NCBI GenBank assembly: GCA_947493945.1
Contig: CANLSR010000001.1
Coordinates: 620,001-684,000 of the forward strand
From: an uncultured bacterium
Lineage (GTDB): Bacteria; Bacteroidota; Rhodothermia; Rhodothermales; Rubricoccaceae
Direction of reading: 5' to 3'
DNA length: 64,000 nt
In this document: in pieces, positions 36,301 to 44,357 of the stretch
Layout of the letters: every line of letters starts with the position of its first letter
Position numbering within the stretch: the first letter of the stretch is position 1
Made by a program: the position numbers and the translations under genes
Notes under the pieces: generated by a model
Database searches by the model: none
The model's input: the letters and a program-made list of their open reading frames with translations, nothing else
What the model was told of the DNA's origin: nothing

Positions 36301-36974
36301 CAGAGGTCAGTCGTGACGCCTTCAGTGTTCAGGTTGTACTCCAGCAGCCGGCCTGCCCGGAGCCAGTACCTCCCCGCATCGACGCGGTACTCCCCCGCTT
36401 GGACGATATGCAGATTGTCGGCCTCCACCCGTTCGATGTGCCCAGGGCTGGCCCATGCCGGGTCACACACGTGAATCCACAGAGCACCGCCCGCGTCAAG
36501 TGCGTACCCCGAGAACACGACGATGTGAATCGGTCCGGTCGTCCGGTGAGACAGCCCAGTATATGTTACGACAGGGTTGTTCTTATCGATCGACTCCACG
36601 ACAGGCCGGAACACATCGTTCACCACGTCGGCTGGAGGTACCTCCCCGTCGAGAGCTTCCCTCACGGACGGCGAGATCAGCGGGTTCCGAGACCAGCGGG
36701 TGCTGGCCTTTTGTAGGGGTTCCAACACAGAGGCACGCCCTCCTGTGGTCGTCCCTGCCAATGTGCCGTCGGGATAACGGATCTGTTCCCGCGAGTGACG
36801 GATCATCTCGTCCTCCGTCCCCCCCCGGGCTCGGACGTAGTAATTGTACACCATAGAGCTGGCGGCCCGCCCGCACCAGGTGTTGCCGGCCCGGCTGGGG
36901 GCCGGTGCAGCCTGGGACATCGTCGGCACGTCGAGGAGGCGCCCAGAACGCCATTCTGGTTCGGTACCAGGCAT
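33345..36974 (-). CDS. Multidomain predicted T6SS cell-wall effector: papain-like peptidase, M23-like plus SH3-like, pesticin-like muramidase
   Basis: The protein has 1209 residues and no signal peptide. Residues 1-175 look papain/C39-like: C34 in NTWCGRAASSMVYNYY, H150 in GPIHIVVFSGY, D171 in VCDPAW. Residues about 300-435 resemble M23 (LWHGGVHLAAG, NFVLVRHEM, YYSLYMHLAPL). Two SH3-like segments follow (about 455-620; GVNVRRAPHKDP and GRNYRAAPRTEG). VLHWEVFSADN near 680 resembles the last M23 strand. Metal ligands are altered (H308 for Asp; VLH for HxH), so this part may be inactive. Residues about 1005-1200 resemble pesticin: E1013 or E1017, T1044 and D1050 in GVTIGIGYDLGQQ. The ends are about 52-57% GC, the middle up to about 80%. 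It is fourth in a five-gene operon. Confidence 0.75.
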   Translation of the reverse strand: MPGTEPEWRSGRLLDVPTMSQAAPAPSRAGNTWCGRAASSMVYNYYVRARGGTEDEMIRHSREQIRYPDGTLAGTTTGGRASVLEPLQKASTRWSRNPLISPSVREALDGEVPPADVVNDVFRPVVESIDKNNPVVTYTGLSHRTTGPIHIVVFSGYALDAGGALWIHVCDPAWASPGHIERVEADNLHIVQAGEYRVDAGRYWLRAGRLLEYNLNTEGVTTDLWGDYTGRPGIASWINAEPTPDGPYAQDLGTGARGRGNASLPLDLGDGLAPTANAVEAAYHHVERGPLGGWYPVSENTLWHGGVHLAAGDGPARPTVHACLPGTVVAARLGAGEAAEGPFGSRNFVLVRHEMPPEDEPSADETPADGPDAPQAIVPGFPELGQWRGVAPPLSADRWPGVVPSDPARPANAGDSRERPGRAYYSLYMHLAPLDADGGGAGRERPPSPALVTTTGVNVRRAPHKDPDPVQDRAIVADVAPEGTRFEPLPDSPQARQDTDDFQWGRVELADGATDAYMTTNERYLEPEEVAPLPTSAVSWLQTPEVFEVVTGRNYRAAPRTEGNDPIGLAPPGTRFEVLANPPEPEAGRFRWGRVLLPTGPVQAFMSVASPAVRLARPSEPDEDLLRRLAGGDVVAVDRPVRAGEVLWEAGPYGFRQPPDTLSPGQEPAPLPTVLHWEVFSADNLLAHLCRDPVSLDAPASGDGQAGAPPVPRYAAPQTETRLRVRRVDGPETAEVGQEVTFRVADFSAAATPAQRSQVHWELRVGDQAVGRFMSAGDRLTYTPLPAHAGQTLSAHPFMKAPADSVAARTRVEAPPPWWTAEDPGADFQVDAGRVLDLFEGLDTSILGKDLLAERTTVVVEARRANGPARQRPSFEPNTVADPTGHLAYDELTAFYASDPGGRATRLRHAVCRFESEWGIRDVRAAVDTLGVGAPEATAAAVERHQWWAEALAAGADLPAEPRLWHYHPLSFVLEVAGMSESGLAFGGLRVPVGDGEEMVVSVDSVDQLVEHEVSSEAYYTANLTGAVVPRDASGNALAASGVTIGIGYDLGQQSPSQIRSDWSGRLDASTVNLLAAAAGRKGRGAIDALSSLRGIEISFADANHVFRTVSIHEYCRRTYSVYPNVVELHPHSQGALLSLIYNRGVSMDPAKSSRREMRDIRTLMAVERYTEVPTQIRSMKRIWTARGLLKRRDDEAAMFERGLNEYTP

Positions 36975-36981
36975 GTCAGCC

Positions 36982-38013
36982 TCAAGGGGAGGTAAGCGGG
37001 TAGGTCTGGACCGAGCCCTGCCTCTCGGACGAGAGGTTGACTCCGTCGAATACGCTCTCGTGCCAGTCCGGCCCGAACGGTTCGAGCGAGAGGGTCCTCC
37101 CTCCGTCGGTGACGCGAACGGCCAGATGAGTCACGTAGGGGAACATAGGGTCTGCGAGGGGAACACCATCTGCGCTCATTTCGACCCCACAAGAGCCGTC
37201 AGTTCCTGACAGGAGGTCGCACGTGTGGACGAGTACGAGATCGGATCCGTCGAGGCGGACTCCGGCAGGACGCGCGTACCAGCGCCCGTCGGGGAAGACC
37301 CGTGCTAGGTCGAGTCGCCCCTCGTCCGTGACGAGTGCCGACTCCGAGGCACCGAAGGACACCAGAGCGCGCGCGCCTCCTATCTCGACATCTATACCAA
37401 GCGTAGATCTAACGCCGCGGCTCCCCTGCGCTGTCAGCGTAGCCAGGTACGTCCCGAGCGAATCAACGAGTGCGAGGTGGTCCCGCTCGGACGTCGGAGC
37501 GACGAATGCCTCAATCTCCGAGCCCTCCATGTCATCCCGGACCACGACACGTCCGCACGTTCCATCGAGCCGGTACCCCGGGTGGACGGCCCACATCCAC
37601 CGCATGTCGAACTCGTCGGGATCGGCTGACGCGTCGTCCATCGCGAGCCCCCCGGAGACCAAAGACCGGAGGGGCTTCAGCCCGAACGTGACGATGCCAT
37701 CGGAGTCTTCAGCCTGGATGTAGATGTCCTGCAATCGTTCCTCTACAAGCGCCTCCTGAGGCGGACGGGCCTCGCTCAACATTGGGCACTGCGGATCCTC
37801 TACGGCCGTACGCGAACCGACTGCCTCGTCAGGGAGCTCAAGTGCGGTGCCAGCCCGGCGCTCAGGGAGTTCCTCTACGCCTGCCGGACGGCATCCCGTC
37901 CCGCAAATGAGCCCTATAACAACAGCAAGCGCGAGGCGCGCGAGAAACAGGAGGCTTCGTCCGCAGGGCGGGTTCAATAAAGCGAGCACTGGAAACGTGT
38001 GGGAGGGGGTCAT
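36982..38013 (-). CDS. Predicted lipoprotein of unknown function in the effector operon
   Basis: The protein has 343 residues from the ATG at 38013, which overlaps the previous stop (ATGA). A hydrophobic helix (LLFLARLALAVVIGLICG) ends in a possible lipobox at C41 (GTGC; the -3 position is not canonical). I recognise no domain. The mature part is rich in acidic residues and beta-type sequence with paired cysteines. It is translationally coupled to the glycan-binding-like lipoprotein upstream and lies 7 bases before the effector gene. An additional periplasmic protection or recognition role is possible but unproven. GC is lower than in the T6SS core genes. Confidence 0.6.
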   Translation of the reverse strand: MTPSHTFPVLALLNPPCGRSLLFLARLALAVVIGLICGTGCRPAGVEELPERRAGTALELPDEAVGSRTAVEDPQCPMLSEARPPQEALVEERLQDIYIQAEDSDGIVTFGLKPLRSLVSGGLAMDDASADPDEFDMRWMWAVHPGYRLDGTCGRVVVRDDMEGSEIEAFVAPTSERDHLALVDSLGTYLATLTAQGSRGVRSTLGIDVEIGGARALVSFGASESALVTDEGRLDLARVFPDGRWYARPAGVRLDGSDLVLVHTCDLLSGTDGSCGVEMSADGVPLADPMFPYVTHLAVRVTDGGRTLSLEPFGPDWHESVFDGVNLSSERQGSVQTYPLTSP

Positions 38014-39230
38014 GACTGCGGAGTCGGACTCCGCGCCCCGCTGGCGGTGGGGATGGGAGCGAGTCGGCTTATGTCGCCGGGGCACCCCGGAACAGCGTCG
38101 AAGGAGACCACCTCGCGAGCCGACCGAAGCCGGCCCTCGGGTCCGATCTGGAGTTGCGGCCGAACCTCAGCCCACTCGCCGTCCCCCTCAGAGTCTGAGA
38201 CGCCCCCTGTAACCGTGGTGCCAGCCGAAAACGACTCGACCACCAAGCCGACATCGATCAGGTGTTTCCAAGATTCGACCTCGTAGGTCTCATACTTCGT
38301 CCACTCCTGCATCTCGGCTGTGACCCGTGGGCGGGGCAGTCCTTCGTCATCGGGAGACGGCGGCGCAGGGAGGGGTGCGGAGCCCCAATCGACGACCTCG
38401 TACGCACTGACAGACACTCTACGGAGATCCTGGACATCTGCCCCCGTCATCGACACCAGCGGGCGCCGAAGGATGTCAACGATAAACTCGGCCGGATCCG
38501 AGACGCTCTGGATGACAGGACGGATCTCGGAGATGGCCGTGTCCTCATGAGCGCTCCCTAGGCCGGCTTGCTGGAGCCGAACGGCGACTTCGGTACCCCA
38601 CACCGGGCTCTGAAATACGACCAATCGCTCGGCGGAGCACGGACCGATCGCGGCGTGGTAACACCCGTCAGGTCGCGGATCTGGGCCGCCTTCTCCTTCG
38701 CCCTCGAAGACCAACGACATCGTGTATGGAATCTCGTACGTCCCAATAGATTCACCGTCGATCAGAACCTCTATGACGGTTGGCACCCCGTTCCGCCCAT
38801 ACAGACGAGCGCTCTTGAGGAAGCCCGGCTGAAGAGCGATGCCCTCGAACACCGCCGGCTCCTCGAACCGGACGTAGAGGCGTTCTCCGGGTCGTCCGCC
38901 TCCTGCGGCTTCCAATGGACGCCGTCTCCCCACTTCCCCTCCGCCGTCGGTCGCCCCATAGCCGGAAACGCCCTCGACCCAGGCCGTGGCCGGATCACCG
39001 TCGAACGCCCTCGCCGCCGCGTACCGCCCGTCGTCCGACGCGAGCTCCGACGAGGCCCAGACGGTGGCCCAGCGGCCGGAGATCTGGACGCGCGTGCCTG
39101 CCGCCTGGTCGCCCGCGGCGCTGGCGGACTCCGGGGCCGTGGGGCTCGGGGCGTGCTGGGCCGTCGGCTCGGCGCACCCAAACAGGCCAACCGCCAGAGC
39201 AGATGACAGGAGCAGAAGTCGAGTAATCAC
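38010..39230 (-). CDS. Lipoprotein with NADase-type glycan-binding (discoidin-like) domain
   Basis: The protein has 406 residues. The signal MITRLLLLSSALAVGLFGC has a good lipobox, with lipidation at C19. Residues about 55-210 have the order VWASSELASDDGRYAAARAF, DGDPATAWVEGVSGYG, LYVRFEEPAVFEGIALQPGF and LKSARLYGRNGVP, which matches NADase-type glycan-binding/F5-8-type-C-like domains. No enzymatic domain is recognisable in the rest. The gene overlaps both neighbours by 4 bases. A glycan-binding surface lipoprotein beside a muramidase effector suggests a wall-associated protective or targeting role; this is inference. Confidence 0.65.
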   Translation of the reverse strand: MITRLLLLSSALAVGLFGCAEPTAQHAPSPTAPESASAAGDQAAGTRVQISGRWATVWASSELASDDGRYAAARAFDGDPATAWVEGVSGYGATDGGGEVGRRRPLEAAGGGRPGERLYVRFEEPAVFEGIALQPGFLKSARLYGRNGVPTVIEVLIDGESIGTYEIPYTMSLVFEGEGEGGPDPRPDGCYHAAIGPCSAERLVVFQSPVWGTEVAVRLQQAGLGSAHEDTAISEIRPVIQSVSDPAEFIVDILRRPLVSMTGADVQDLRRVSVSAYEVVDWGSAPLPAPPSPDDEGLPRPRVTAEMQEWTKYETYEVESWKHLIDVGLVVESFSAGTTVTGGVSDSEGDGEWAEVRPQLQIGPEGRLRSAREVVSFDAVPGCPGDISRLAPIPTASGARSPTPQS

Positions 39231-40369
39231 GGGGAGAGAACGAACGGGAGCAATCGGAGGTGGGTGTGCTGGCCCGTCGGCACCAGCGCGACGTGGCCGC
39301 GGCCCGGGAGGACCGGAACGTCGGCGACAACGTCGGCGTCGGCTGGCGGTTCGCAGGGGGCGGAGGCGTCGCTGGCGTCGGCGGGCGGGACAGAGACCTC
39401 GACGGGGCCGGGCAGCGCCTCACCGATCTCCAGCCGGCCCTCCGCGTCGAGCGTGTGGTCCTCGGCGGTCCCGTCGGCCCAGACGAGCCTGACCGGCCGG
39501 CTGGCGGCGGCCGCGCCTGTGGCGAGGTCGGCGACCGAGAGCGCCAGCGCGTCGGCCACGGGAAGCCGAGACGAGGCGGCGACGACGTTGTGGAGCTCGG
39601 CTGTAAACACCAGCTCCGGGCGCTGGTACCGGTATGGCGGTTGGCCGTGTGGGGCGCCGGCGCGGTCGGCCGCGCGGTCGAGCAGGGCCTGGCGCACGAT
39701 GTAGAGCCTGGGTCTGGGGAGCGACGCCCGCCAGTCGACGCGGACCTCTTGGTCGCGGACGACGCCCCGCAACTCCACCACCGGCTCGGGCGGCTCGCCC
39801 ACTGCGACCGCCAGCCGCACCGGCTCACCCTCCAGTCGAGGCAGGAGGTCGCGCCGGGCGTCGACGCCCACCACCAGCGTGACGGCCTGGCCGTCCTGGG
39901 CGACCGAGGCCGGGGCGCCGTCGCGCTCCCAGCGGGGCGTCAGTTCGATCCACGGGAGCACGACGAGCGGCCCGCTGGCGACGTCGAGGCCCAGGTCCGC
40001 GACGCGCGCGACGGCCACCGCCACGCCCTCGGCGTCGCGCGGGACCGGGACCTCCACCACGGCCCGGTCGCGGTGCATGGGGCCGTCGGCGCGGGCGACC
40101 CGCCGGCCGCGGCCGTCGGTGACCTCGACCTGGACCGGCGCGCCCTCGCCCACCCAGCGCCCGCGGACGGCCAGCGTCGCCGTCGTCCCAGCCACGACGA
40201 CGGGGCGGCTCCACGTCGCCCACTCGAGCGCCGACTCGACCTCGACGAGCGTGAACGAGTCCGGCGTGAGGCGGACGCGCCCGTCGGCCGCCATGCGGGC
40301 GCGGCGGACCTGGGCGTCGGGCGCGAGCCCGTACTGCTGGCGGACGCCGGCGTCGGAGGGCTGGGGCAT
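39227..40369 (-). CDS. Beta-rich protein of unknown function, first gene of the effector operon
   Basis: The protein has 380 residues from the ATG at 40369 and no signal peptide. The sequence is nearly all short Val/Arg-rich beta strands (PVQVEVTDGRGRRVARADG). Near residue 300 there is a segment VRLVWADGTAEDHTLDAEGR that resembles the small beta domain of spike adaptors and PAAR extensions (compare the PAAR gene here). It ends GQHTHLRLLPFVLSP. As the promoter-proximal gene of the operon it could be a loading adaptor for the effector. I do not recognise a named family. Confidence 0.55.
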   Translation of the reverse strand: MPQPSDAGVRQQYGLAPDAQVRRARMAADGRVRLTPDSFTLVEVESALEWATWSRPVVVAGTTATLAVRGRWVGEGAPVQVEVTDGRGRRVARADGPMHRDRAVVEVPVPRDAEGVAVAVARVADLGLDVASGPLVVLPWIELTPRWERDGAPASVAQDGQAVTLVVGVDARRDLLPRLEGEPVRLAVAVGEPPEPVVELRGVVRDQEVRVDWRASLPRPRLYIVRQALLDRAADRAGAPHGQPPYRYQRPELVFTAELHNVVAASSRLPVADALALSVADLATGAAAASRPVRLVWADGTAEDHTLDAEGRLEIGEALPGPVEVSVPPADASDASAPCEPPADADVVADVPVLPGRGHVALVPTGQHTHLRLLPFVLSP

Positions 40370-40562
40370 GGCGTTTCGGTTGGCTTCGCCTGAAGAGTGT
40401 ACAACCGGACGTCCAGGGCCAGCGCTCAGAGCGCCAGACGGGAACGCAGGGCCGGCCGTCGATGCCGGGGGACGGCGCCCCCGGCCGCCGCTGCCCCGCT
40501 GGCGGAGGCCGTGAGCGCCGGCCGGACGGTGCCCATCGGCACGCCGGAGGCCGCCGTATCCT

Positions 40563-43500
40563 ATGCCTTTTGCCTCCGCCCGCATGGACGCCCACGACGT
40601 TAGGAGCCTGCTCCAGAAGCTCAACGAGCCCACCGCGCTCGCCCTCGAAGCCGCCGCCGGCGTGTGCATCGACCGGGGCCACTACGAGGTGGGGCCGGCC
40701 CACCTGCTCCTGGCGCTCCTGGACCGCCCCAGCGACGTGGCCGCGGCCGTCCGCAACGACTCCGCCGAGGACGGCGCCGCGCGCGCCGGGCTGGCCGAAG
40801 TGCTCGACGGGTACCGGACCGGCAACACGGGCCGGCCGACGTTCTCGCCGCTCCTGCTCGACCTCGTCCAACAGGCCTGGGTCGCGGCGACGGTCCACCA
40901 CGGCGCGGCTGAAGTCCGGTCGGGGCACGTCTTGGAGGCCGCGCTCGCCGACGGCCGCATGGGCGTCTCGGAGCCGTTCGCCCCCCTGCGCGCCGCCGAC
41001 CTGCGCGGCGACTTCGACGCGCTGACACGCGGATCGGCCGAGGGCGCGCCCGAGCCCAGCGACACGCCGGCGCCGTCCGCCAGCGGGACGAGTGGCGGGC
41101 CGCTCGACGAGTTCACCACCGACGTCACGGCGCGCGCGCGCGCGGGCGAGATCGACCCCGTGTTCGGGCGCGACCGCGAGATCCGCCAGATCACCGACGT
41201 CCTGCTCCGGCGCCGCAAGAACAACGCGATGCTGGTGGGCGAGGCCGGCGTCGGCAAGACGGCCGTGGTCGAGGGGCTGGCGCTCCGGATGGTCGAGGGC
41301 GACGTGCCGGAGGCGTTGTTGGACACCGACCTGCGGGCGCTCGACCTGGCGCGGCTCCAGGCCGGCGCGAGCGTCAAGGGCGCCTTCGAGGACCGACTCA
41401 AGCGCGTGATCCAGGCCGTCAAAGACTCGACCCGGCCGATCCTGCTGTTCATCGACGAGGCGCACACGCTGATCGGCGCCGGCGGCGCGGCCGGCACCGG
41501 CGACGCGGCCAACCTGCTCAAGCCGGCGCTCGCGCGCGGCGAGCTCCGCACGGTCGCGGCCACGACCTGGGCTGAGTACAAAAAGCACATCGAAAAAGAC
41601 CCGGCGCTGGAGCGACGTTTCCAGCCCATCTTCGTGGATGAGCCCTCGGCCGCCGACGCCGCGGTGATGCTCCGCGGGCTCAAGAGCCGCTACGAGGCCC
41701 ACCACGGCGTCGCGATCACGGCCGAGGCCGTCGACGCGATGGCCGAGCTGTCGGACCGCTACATCACCGGCCGCCAGCTGCCCGACAAGGCCGTCGACCT
41801 GATGGACACCGCCGCGGCGCGCGTGCGCCTGAGCCAGACCGGCCTGCCGGACGCCCTGGACGACGCCGAGCGCCGGCTCCGCGACCTCGCCATCGAGGCC
41901 GACGGCGTGCGCCGAGACCTGGCCGCCGGCCTGCGCCACGACGCCGACGCGCTGGACGAGATCGACGGGCGGCGCGACGCCGTCCAGACCGGCCGCGAGG
42001 CGCTGCGCGAGCGCTGGGCCGAGGAGCGCGACTTGGCCCTGCGCCTGGCCGAGGCCCGCCGCCGCGTCGCCGCCCTTCTGGACGACGACGAGCCAACGAG
42101 CGAGGACGAGCCCGCCGCCGACGGCCCGACCGCGGACGAGGCGCCGGCCGCTGGCGACGGCGCTCCGCCAGCCGACGGCGAGGCAGAGCCGGAGATGGCA
42201 GATGCGGACACGACGGAGCCCGACGACGGCGAACCCATCGCCTCGTCCCTCCCGCCCGTCTCGCCTGCTAGCGCCGCGCCGCCGTCCCCGTCGTTCGACG
42301 GCCTGCCCGACGACGAGGCCGGGCTCCGCGCCGAGATCGTCCGGCTGGGCCAGGCGCTGACGGAGCTTCAGGGCGAGGCGCCGCTCGTCTACCCCGAGGT
42401 CACGCCCGCCGTGGTCGCGCGCGTCGTGTCCGACTGGACCGGCGTCCCGGCCGGCTCGGTGCTCAAGGACGAGGCGGCGACGCTGCTGGGCCTGGAGACG
42501 CGGCTGCGCGAGTCGGTGCGGGGCCAGGACGAGGCCATCGCCGAGGTGGCCGAGGCGCTCCGCGCCGCTAAGGCCGGGCTCTCCGACCCCGACGCGCCCC
42601 TGGGCGTGTTCCTGTTCGTCGGCCCCAGCGGCGTCGGCAAGACGGAGCTGGCCCTGCGCCTGGCGGGCGAGCTGTTCGGCGGCGACCGGTTCCTGACCAC
42701 CATCAACCTGTCGGAGTACCAGGAGGCCCACACCGTCAGCCAGCTCAAGGGCTCGCCGCCGGGCTACGTCGGCTACGGAGAGGGCGGCGTGCTGACCGAG
42801 GCGGTCCGCCAGCGACCGTACTCGGTCGTGCTGCTGGACGAGGCCGAAAAGGCGCACTCCGACGCGCTCGACCTGTTCTACCAGGTGTTCGACAAGGGGT
42901 CGATGCGCGACGGCGAGGGGCGCGAGATCAACTTCCGCAACACCGTCATCGCGCTGACCTCGAACCTCGGCGCCGGCCCGCTCTTGAAGGCGCTGGAGGC
43001 CCAGCCCGAGCGGCCGCCCATCGAGTCGCTGCGCGAGGGGCTCCACCCGATCCTGGCCAAGCACTTCCAGCCGGCGCTGCTGGCGCGGATGCGCATCGTC
43101 CCGTTCTACCCGCTCTCCGAGCAAGCGCTGGCGCAAGTGGCCCGGATGCGGCTGGACCGCGTGGCGGCGCGCTTGCGCGAGGTCCACGGCGTGGAGCTGG
43201 AGGTCGACGCGCGGGCCATCGACCAGATCGTGACGCGCGGCACGCGGTCCGACACCGGCGCGCGCGCGCTGGACGCCGTCGTCCAGCGGACGGTCCAGCC
43301 CCAGGCCGCGCGCCTGCTGCTCGCCGCCCTGGCCGGCGGCGACCCGCCGGCGTCGCTGCACCTGACCGTCGGCGCCGACGGCGAGCTGGCGGTCGGCGTC
43401 GGCCCGCTGCCCGAGAGGCCGGACGCGGAGGCGCCGGACGCGGAGGCGCCGGACGCGGAGGCGCCAGCGCCCGACGCCCGCGCCGCACCGACGGCGACCG

Positions 43501-43571
43501 CCAGCGCGGCGGGCGAGGCCGCGGACGCTCCAGGAGAAGGCGTTCCCGCAGCCGACGACTCGGTCTCCTGA
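40563..43571 (+). CDS. tssH: TssH (ClpV) sheath-disassembly AAA+ ATPase
   Basis: The protein has 1002 residues, longer than the usual 870 or so. A Clp N-terminal domain (residues about 1-160) is followed by D1 with Walker A GEAGVGKT (226-233) and D2 with Walker A GPSGVGKT (687-694). It strips and recycles contracted TssB/TssC sheath. The linker between D1 and D2 has an acidic low-complexity insert of about 80 residues (about 510-590), and the C-terminus has an extra Pro/Asp/Ala-rich tail with a 15-bp tandem repeat. I chose 40563 because its TCCTATG context matches other starts here; an ATG at 40584 is the alternative. Confidence 0.94.
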   Translation: MPFASARMDAHDVRSLLQKLNEPTALALEAAAGVCIDRGHYEVGPAHLLLALLDRPSDVAAAVRNDSAEDGAARAGLAEVLDGYRTGNTGRPTFSPLLLDLVQQAWVAATVHHGAAEVRSGHVLEAALADGRMGVSEPFAPLRAADLRGDFDALTRGSAEGAPEPSDTPAPSASGTSGGPLDEFTTDVTARARAGEIDPVFGRDREIRQITDVLLRRRKNNAMLVGEAGVGKTAVVEGLALRMVEGDVPEALLDTDLRALDLARLQAGASVKGAFEDRLKRVIQAVKDSTRPILLFIDEAHTLIGAGGAAGTGDAANLLKPALARGELRTVAATTWAEYKKHIEKDPALERRFQPIFVDEPSAADAAVMLRGLKSRYEAHHGVAITAEAVDAMAELSDRYITGRQLPDKAVDLMDTAAARVRLSQTGLPDALDDAERRLRDLAIEADGVRRDLAAGLRHDADALDEIDGRRDAVQTGREALRERWAEERDLALRLAEARRRVAALLDDDEPTSEDEPAADGPTADEAPAAGDGAPPADGEAEPEMADADTTEPDDGEPIASSLPPVSPASAAPPSPSFDGLPDDEAGLRAEIVRLGQALTELQGEAPLVYPEVTPAVVARVVSDWTGVPAGSVLKDEAATLLGLETRLRESVRGQDEAIAEVAEALRAAKAGLSDPDAPLGVFLFVGPSGVGKTELALRLAGELFGGDRFLTTINLSEYQEAHTVSQLKGSPPGYVGYGEGGVLTEAVRQRPYSVVLLDEAEKAHSDALDLFYQVFDKGSMRDGEGREINFRNTVIALTSNLGAGPLLKALEAQPERPPIESLREGLHPILAKHFQPALLARMRIVPFYPLSEQALAQVARMRLDRVAARLREVHGVELEVDARAIDQIVTRGTRSDTGARALDAVVQRTVQPQAARLLLAALAGGDPPASLHLTVGADGELAVGVGPLPERPDAEAPDAEAPDAEAPAPDARAAPTATASAAGEAADAPGEGVPAADDSVS
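43419..43463 (+). repeat. Three 15-bp tandem repeats in the tssH 3' end
   Basis: CCGGACGCGGAGGCG repeats exactly at 43419, 43434 and 43449 and encodes PDAEA units in the TssH tail. It lies beyond the conserved D2 domain, so length changes here should be tolerated. Confidence 0.85.
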
Positions 43572-43572
43572 C

Positions 43573-43605
43573 GCGGCACGCCGGCGGCGGCGGCCAGCGT
43601 GCCGC
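43573..43605. terminator. GC-rich hairpin between convergent tssH and ompA-like genes
   Basis: GCGGCACGC (43573-43581) pairs perfectly with GCGTGCCGC (43597-43605) across a 15-base loop. It sits between two convergent stops and could end transcription from both sides, although no U-tract follows on either strand. Confidence 0.55.
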
Positions 43606-43611
43606 GCCGCC

Positions 43612-44301
43612 CTACTGGCGGCTCGGCAGCGCGTCGATGGTCTCGGCGATGGAGATCTCGATCCGGCGGTTCTCCCGCTGGCCCTCCGACGTGTCGTTCC
43701 CGGCCACGGGGTACTCCTGCCCGAACCCGACCGTCACGACCTGGTCCTCGGCGACGCCGCCGGCCATCATCCGCTCCTTGACGGCGGCGGCCCGGCGGAT
43801 CGACAGGTCGAGGTTGCGCTCGGCGTTGCCGGTGGCGTCGGTAAAGCTCTCGATCAGGGCCACGCGGCCCGCCCGGCCCGCCAGGTACTCCGTCACGCGG
43901 TCGACGGCGGCCTGGGACTCGGGCCGGAGCGTGACGCGGCCGGTCTGGAAGGCGTCCGTGATCACCAGCCGGTTGCCGCTGGCGCTCTCGCCGGCCCGGC
44001 CGGCGGCGTCGATCTCAGCCTGGAGGCCCGCCAGCCGGGCGCCCTGGCGGGCGAGGTAGGCGCGGTGCGCCGCCTCGTCGACGTCGCCTGCCGCCAGCAG
44101 GTCCTGGGCGCGCGTGACGTCGCGGCGCGCGGCGTTGAGGTACGGCCGCTGGGTAGAGTCGGCCTGGGCGCGGGCGATGGCCCGCTGGGCCTCCGAGATC
44201 GAGGCCTCGGCCTGGGACGAGGGGACGGCCGAGGACGGCGACGACGAGGCGCACCCGGAGACGGCCAGGGCCGCCAGCAGGAGGAGGGTAAGACGAGTCA
44301 C
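43612..44301 (-). CDS. OmpA-family peptidoglycan-binding lipoprotein with DUF4398-like domain
   Basis: The protein has 229 residues from a GTG start. The lipobox is LAVSGC (C17). Residues about 30-105 form a helical DUF4398-like region (SISEAQRAIARAQADSTQRP). The OmpA C-terminal domain follows, with ALIESFTDATGNAERNLDLS, RRAAAVKERM and GQENRRIEISI-type ending (GQRENRRIEISIAETI). Because TssL here lacks a peptidoglycan-binding domain, this lipoprotein inside the T6SS locus may anchor the membrane complex to the wall. It is co-transcribed with the DUF4398 lipoprotein upstream. Confidence 0.85.
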   Translation of the reverse strand: MTRLTLLLLAALAVSGCASSSPSSAVPSSQAEASISEAQRAIARAQADSTQRPYLNAARRDVTRAQDLLAAGDVDEAAHRAYLARQGARLAGLQAEIDAAGRAGESASGNRLVITDAFQTGRVTLRPESQAAVDRVTEYLAGRAGRVALIESFTDATGNAERNLDLSIRRAAAVKERMMAGGVAEDQVVTVGFGQEYPVAGNDTSEGQRENRRIEISIAETIDALPSRQ

Positions 44302-44357
44302 AAGAGCAGAGGGCTAGGGGGAAAGAGCGTTGGAGAAAGGCCGGCGTCCGGCGCCGG

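Noticed and set aside
39825..43361. Minus-strand open frame of 1178 codons opposite tssH
   Set aside because: Antisense shadow of the ClpV gene; no recognisable motif.
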